Shown: piece by piece, positions 62,501 through 64,000 of the stretch
Numbering within the stretch: the first letter of the stretch is position 1
Layout of the letters: every line of letters begins with the position of its first letter
Source of the DNA: Apus apus
Taxonomy: Eukaryota > Chordata > Aves > Apodiformes > Apodidae
Assembly (NCBI RefSeq): GCF_020740795.1
Contig: NC_067282.1
Location: 146,244,858-146,308,857 of the forward strand
Length of the DNA: 64,000 nucleotides
Reading direction: 5' to 3'
Translations under genes and position numbers: made by a program
Notes under the pieces: model-generated
Seen by the model: only the letters and a program-made list of their open reading frames with translations
What the model was told of the DNA's origin: nothing
The model's database searches: none

Positions 62501-63440
62501 TCTAGTCATTGTAGTTGTAATGGCTTTTGTCAGACACTTCATTGGACGTGGGATTTCGTTCTTCTAAGAGAGAATCAACTCTTATGGCTAAGACTTTAAA
62601 GCATTAACTAGTTCGTGCTTTACTCCAGTCTCGTTGCTCTAGAGCAGAAGTGTGACAATCTCTTCTCTCCGAGTAAGCTGAGTCATCATCCTATAACTTT
62701 TTAATGACAGGTGATACAGTAACTCAGGGTGTAACTTGATGAGTAATTTTCTGGCAGTAGTACCCATGTAAGTGCTTGCTGTTCTCCCATGTACAGACAC
62801 TTATATGCACGTGTTTGTTCCCATCCCCTGCATTGCACAATCTCACAGCGAACTGTATGGAGAATTTCTCTAACAGTAAATAACTCCTTTGCAGGATCAT
62901 TGTCCAGGCTGGGCTCAGTGTGTGACTATACAAATAGTCAGGCCAGCACAACGCAATGGTCATTAACAGCTTAGGCAGCACTGCTGAGTGTAGCAATGAC
63001 CTAAACTTGCAGGTACTTAGAGTACTAGGTGGAATGGATGTTGTATTGTTCCCACTGCTAACTGAGATCTCAGCTGAGAACAGCAGCAATTCCTGTGCTT
63101 TACAGCAAATCTAGGGCTCATAAAGCTCTGAGGCATTATGTTACTGCTAGGGAAGAAAAACAAAGGATATTGGGTCTGGAAACATGCCAGATATTGACCA
63201 CTGGCATTCTTAAGAAAGCTCACTCACAGAAATCTTGGATTCAGTGTAAATAACCTGAGAGCAGGGTCTCACCTTGCCACAGTAAAAAATGTCTTCTCTC
63301 TTGATCTTTCCTTCAGCAATCTTCTCCCGGATGGCTTGTCCCACTTCATGCTCATTGTGGTAGACAAAGGCACCGTCAATATGGCGGTAACCAGTATCAA
63401 TGGCAATCTTCACTGACTCCAAACAGGTACCTTTGGGAGT
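44481..63440 (-). CDS. AKR1D1: AKR1D1, delta4-3-oxosteroid 5-beta-reductase (exons 2-9; exon 1 outside the window)
   Basis: NADPH-dependent cytosolic aldo-keto reductase that reduces the delta4 double bond of bile-acid intermediates and steroid hormones to 5-beta products. Eight exons on the - strand join in phase: 63273-63440, 58697-58813, 54180-54257, 51828-51950, 49518-49627, 48860-49025, 48015-48097 and 44481-44523. They encode residues 32-326, assuming the 31-residue first exon of the human gene. Asp53, Tyr58, Lys87 and Glu120 are present. Glu120 in place of the His of other AKR1 enzymes is the mark of 5-beta-reductases. Cofactor residues Ser169, Asn170, Gln193, Tyr219, Lys273, Ser274 and Arg279 are kept. 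So are positions mutated in human 5-beta-reductase deficiency (Leu106, Pro133, Pro198, Gly223, Asp241, Arg261). All introns have GT/AG ends. The gene appears intact. The promoter and start codon lie past base 64000. Confidence 0.97.
44524..48014 (-). other. AKR1D1 intron 8
   Basis: 3.5 kb. An A-rich simple stretch lies at about 45676-45712. No embedded gene or CR1 recognised. Confidence 0.6.
48015..48097 (-). CDS. AKR1D1: AKR1D1 exon 8 (residues 286-313, last codon split)
   Basis: 83 bases with TTAG acceptor and GTAAGT donor. Encodes [12 protein letters not shown] and [11 protein letters not shown]. The donor overlaps a TAA in the reading frame, so reading straight through would falsely suggest an early stop at residue 314. 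The split Met codon (AT|G) joins the distant exon 9. Confidence 0.96.
48098..48859 (-). other. AKR1D1 intron 7
   Basis: 0.76 kb. Frames on the + strand here are shadows of the gene's antisense. Nothing else seen. Confidence 0.6.
48860..49025 (-). CDS. AKR1D1: AKR1D1 exon 7 (residues 230-285)
   Basis: 166 bases with TTCCAG acceptor and GTAAAC donor. Encodes S-S-P-P-L-L-K-D and [10 protein letters not shown], then the third AKR signature V-V-V-I-P-K-S-F-N with Lys273, Ser274 and Arg279 that grip the NADPH 2'-phosphate. It ends N-F-Q in phase 0. Confidence 0.97.
49026..49517 (-). other. AKR1D1 intron 6
   Basis: About 490 bases, the shortest intron. Nothing recognised in it. Confidence 0.6.
49518..49627 (-). 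CDS. AKR1D1: AKR1D1 exon 6 (residues 194-230, last codon split)
   Basis: 110 bases with TTGTAG acceptor and GTAAGT donor. Encodes [10 protein letters not shown] and V-G-Y-S-P-L-G-T-S, with Tyr219 stacking on the nicotinamide. The final TG is completed by G in the next exon to give Trp230. Residues 225-229 read R-D-A-S-W instead of the human R-N-P-I-W type, a variable loop at the steroid site. Confidence 0.96.
49628..51827 (-). other. AKR1D1 intron 5
   Basis: 2.2 kb. Holds a T/G-rich low-complexity patch (about 49813-49864) and the CR1 fragment at 50136-50545. The 201-codon + strand frame at 50125-50730 is mostly the antisense of that CR1 and is not a gene. Confidence 0.6.
50136..50545 (-). 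mobile_element. CR1 LINE fragment in AKR1D1 intron 5
   Basis: Reverse-complement CR1 starting at TAGTTTGGGTTGGAAGGGAC, about 410 bases into the ORF2 tail (TTCTCAGCCAGCCTTGTTAG). It lies in the same orientation as AKR1D1 transcription. The terminal 8-base repeat is degraded. Confidence 0.9.
51828..51950 (-). CDS. AKR1D1: AKR1D1 exon 5 (residues 153-193)
   Basis: 123 bases, phase 0, with TTGCAG acceptor and GTACGA donor. Encodes [10 protein letters not shown] and the AKR signature [11 protein letters not shown], with Ser169 and Asn170 that bind the nicotinamide amide. It ends P-V-S-N-Q at Gln193. Confidence 0.97.
51951..54179 (-). other. AKR1D1 intron 4
   Basis: 2.2 kb. A G/T-rich tract lies at 53713-53775 (see findings). 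No gene or CR1 recognised. Confidence 0.6.
54180..54257 (-). CDS. AKR1D1: AKR1D1 exon 4 (residues 127-152)
   Basis: 78 bases, phase 0, with TTTCAG acceptor and GTAAGC donor. Encodes [13 protein letters not shown] through to C-A-T-W-E, part of a substrate-pocket loop. Pro133 is present. Confidence 0.96.
54258..58696 (-). other. AKR1D1 intron 3
   Basis: 4.4 kb. Contains an A-run at about 54290-54300, an A/C-rich patch around 54350-54375 and an AT-rich stretch at 57248-57296. A segment at about 56530-56575 may be a very old CR1 end. No exon recognised. Confidence 0.55.
58697..58813 (-). CDS. AKR1D1: AKR1D1 exon 3 (residues 88-126)
   Basis: 117 bases, phase 0 at both ends, with CTCAG acceptor and GTAAAA donor. 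Contains L-V-R-P-T-L-E and [14 protein letters not shown]. The Glu of I-I-E is Glu120, which distinguishes AKR1D enzymes from hydroxysteroid dehydrogenases of the AKR1C type. Confidence 0.97.
58814..63272 (-). other. AKR1D1 intron 2
   Basis: 4.5 kb. An imperfect short repeat of ATAAG/GATACATAAG words lies at 61229-61286. Nothing else recognised. Confidence 0.55.
61229..61286. repeat. Imperfect short tandem repeat in AKR1D1 intron 2
   Basis: About four degenerate copies of a (C)ATAAG(A/G)TACATAAG-like word within 58 bases. Confidence 0.6.
63273..63440 (-). CDS. AKR1D1: AKR1D1 exon 2 (residues 32-87)
   Basis: 168 bases with CCAG acceptor and GTGAGA donor. Begins T-P-K-G-T-C and includes [11 protein letters not shown], with Asp53 and the proton donor Tyr58. 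It ends D-I-F-Y-C-G-K with catalytic Lys87 as the last codon. Tyr56 of the human enzyme is Phe here. Confidence 0.97.
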
Positions 63441-64000
63441 CTGGCGGGAGAAGAAAAAGAATAAGCATAGTTTCAGCCTCCTGGTCACCTCTCCTGCAAT
63501 GCTAAAGAGTCCCTGAGTTACGCACAAGGTTCAAGATGGAGTTCATCCAGCCTAAACACCCTGCACCTCCCCAGACACCTGCATTTCAAATTCCAAATAA
63601 AGATGTGCTGTGCACTTTTCTCCAAAACTGTCACAAATGTGGGATTAGACTGGAAAAAGGAGCAAAGCAAAAAGTTATCTGAGTGTCTGGAAAAGAGAAA
63701 ATACTGGAGTTCTCAGAAGGTAAAATTGAATGTATTTGATATGAAAATTATTTAAGAATTTCTTATTTAGAGTCAAGGATTTCTGACAACAGCCATTTTA
63801 TCAAACTCCTTCCTCAAATGGAAGAGGACATTTTGGTTGAGCAAAGCTGGTCAACCACTGGCCTGGTCAGAGGCTTTTTGAACATCTTGTGGCCCAGTAG
63901 AGCTTTCAGCAGAGCAGGAATTTGGATTTGACTTCTTTCTCCTCAAATCAGCTTACCAGATTGTGGTATCACAATCTGAAGGGTGATAGCTCTGGACTGT
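63441..64000 (-). other. AKR1D1 intron 1 (3' part)
   Basis: Searched for exon 1, which should encode about 31 residues including the G-L-G-T motif. It is not present, so intron 1 extends beyond the window end. Confidence 0.6.

Noticed and set aside
1..64000. Search for CRISPR arrays, bacterial operons, phage genes or intact retroviral genes
   Set aside because: No regularly spaced repeats, no dense co-directional reading frames and no retroviral gene remnants longer than a possible solo LTR. The window is ordinary avian nuclear DNA.

Overview
This is nuclear DNA from a bird. The sequence carries at least ten fragments of CR1 LINEs, mostly the short 3' ends typical of avian genomes, from at least three subfamilies. 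Its genes have spliced vertebrate exons with canonical AG/GT borders, and most of the window is intronic or intergenic. No prokaryotic genes, CRISPR arrays or complete transposons were seen.

Left end (about 950-4520, + strand): the last four coding exons of a PARP-family gene with a PARP12/PARP13-type mono-ADP-ribosyltransferase domain. The exons join in phase and end in a stop followed 33 bases later by AATAAA. The last four residues are C-M-I-L, a CaaX prenylation box. Such a box is known at the C-terminus of long ZAP (ZC3HAV1/PARP13) and is not found at that of PARP12. In mammals AKR1D1 and ZC3HAV1 lie in the same chromosomal neighbourhood, so ZC3HAV1 is the preferred name and PARP12-like the alternative. 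The 5' part of the gene (zinc fingers, WWE) lies before the window.

Middle (about 4.5-44 kb): a decayed second copy of the last three PARP exons lies at 18.27-21.5 kb in the same orientation. Its exon/intron layout is preserved, but frameshifts and stops mark it as a duplicated pseudogene, not a processed one. A noncoding block downstream of the functional gene (5.0-5.4 kb) recurs downstream of the pseudogene (23.15-23.58 kb). The rest is gene-poor DNA with CR1 fragments, homopolymer runs and one isolated CpG-rich, GC-rich segment with a run of 16 C (27.2-27.6 kb) that looks like an orphan CpG-island promoter.

Right end (44.48-63.44 kb, - strand): exons 2-9 of AKR1D1, the delta4-3-oxosteroid 5-beta-reductase of bile-acid synthesis and steroid hormone clearance. 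All eight exons have AG/GT borders and join in phase to give residues 32-326 of a 326-residue protein. Catalytic Asp53, Tyr58, Lys87 and the diagnostic Glu120 are present. Exon 1 (about 31 residues) and the promoter lie beyond base 64000. The PARP gene and AKR1D1 are therefore convergent, separated by about 40 kb that contains the PARP pseudogene.
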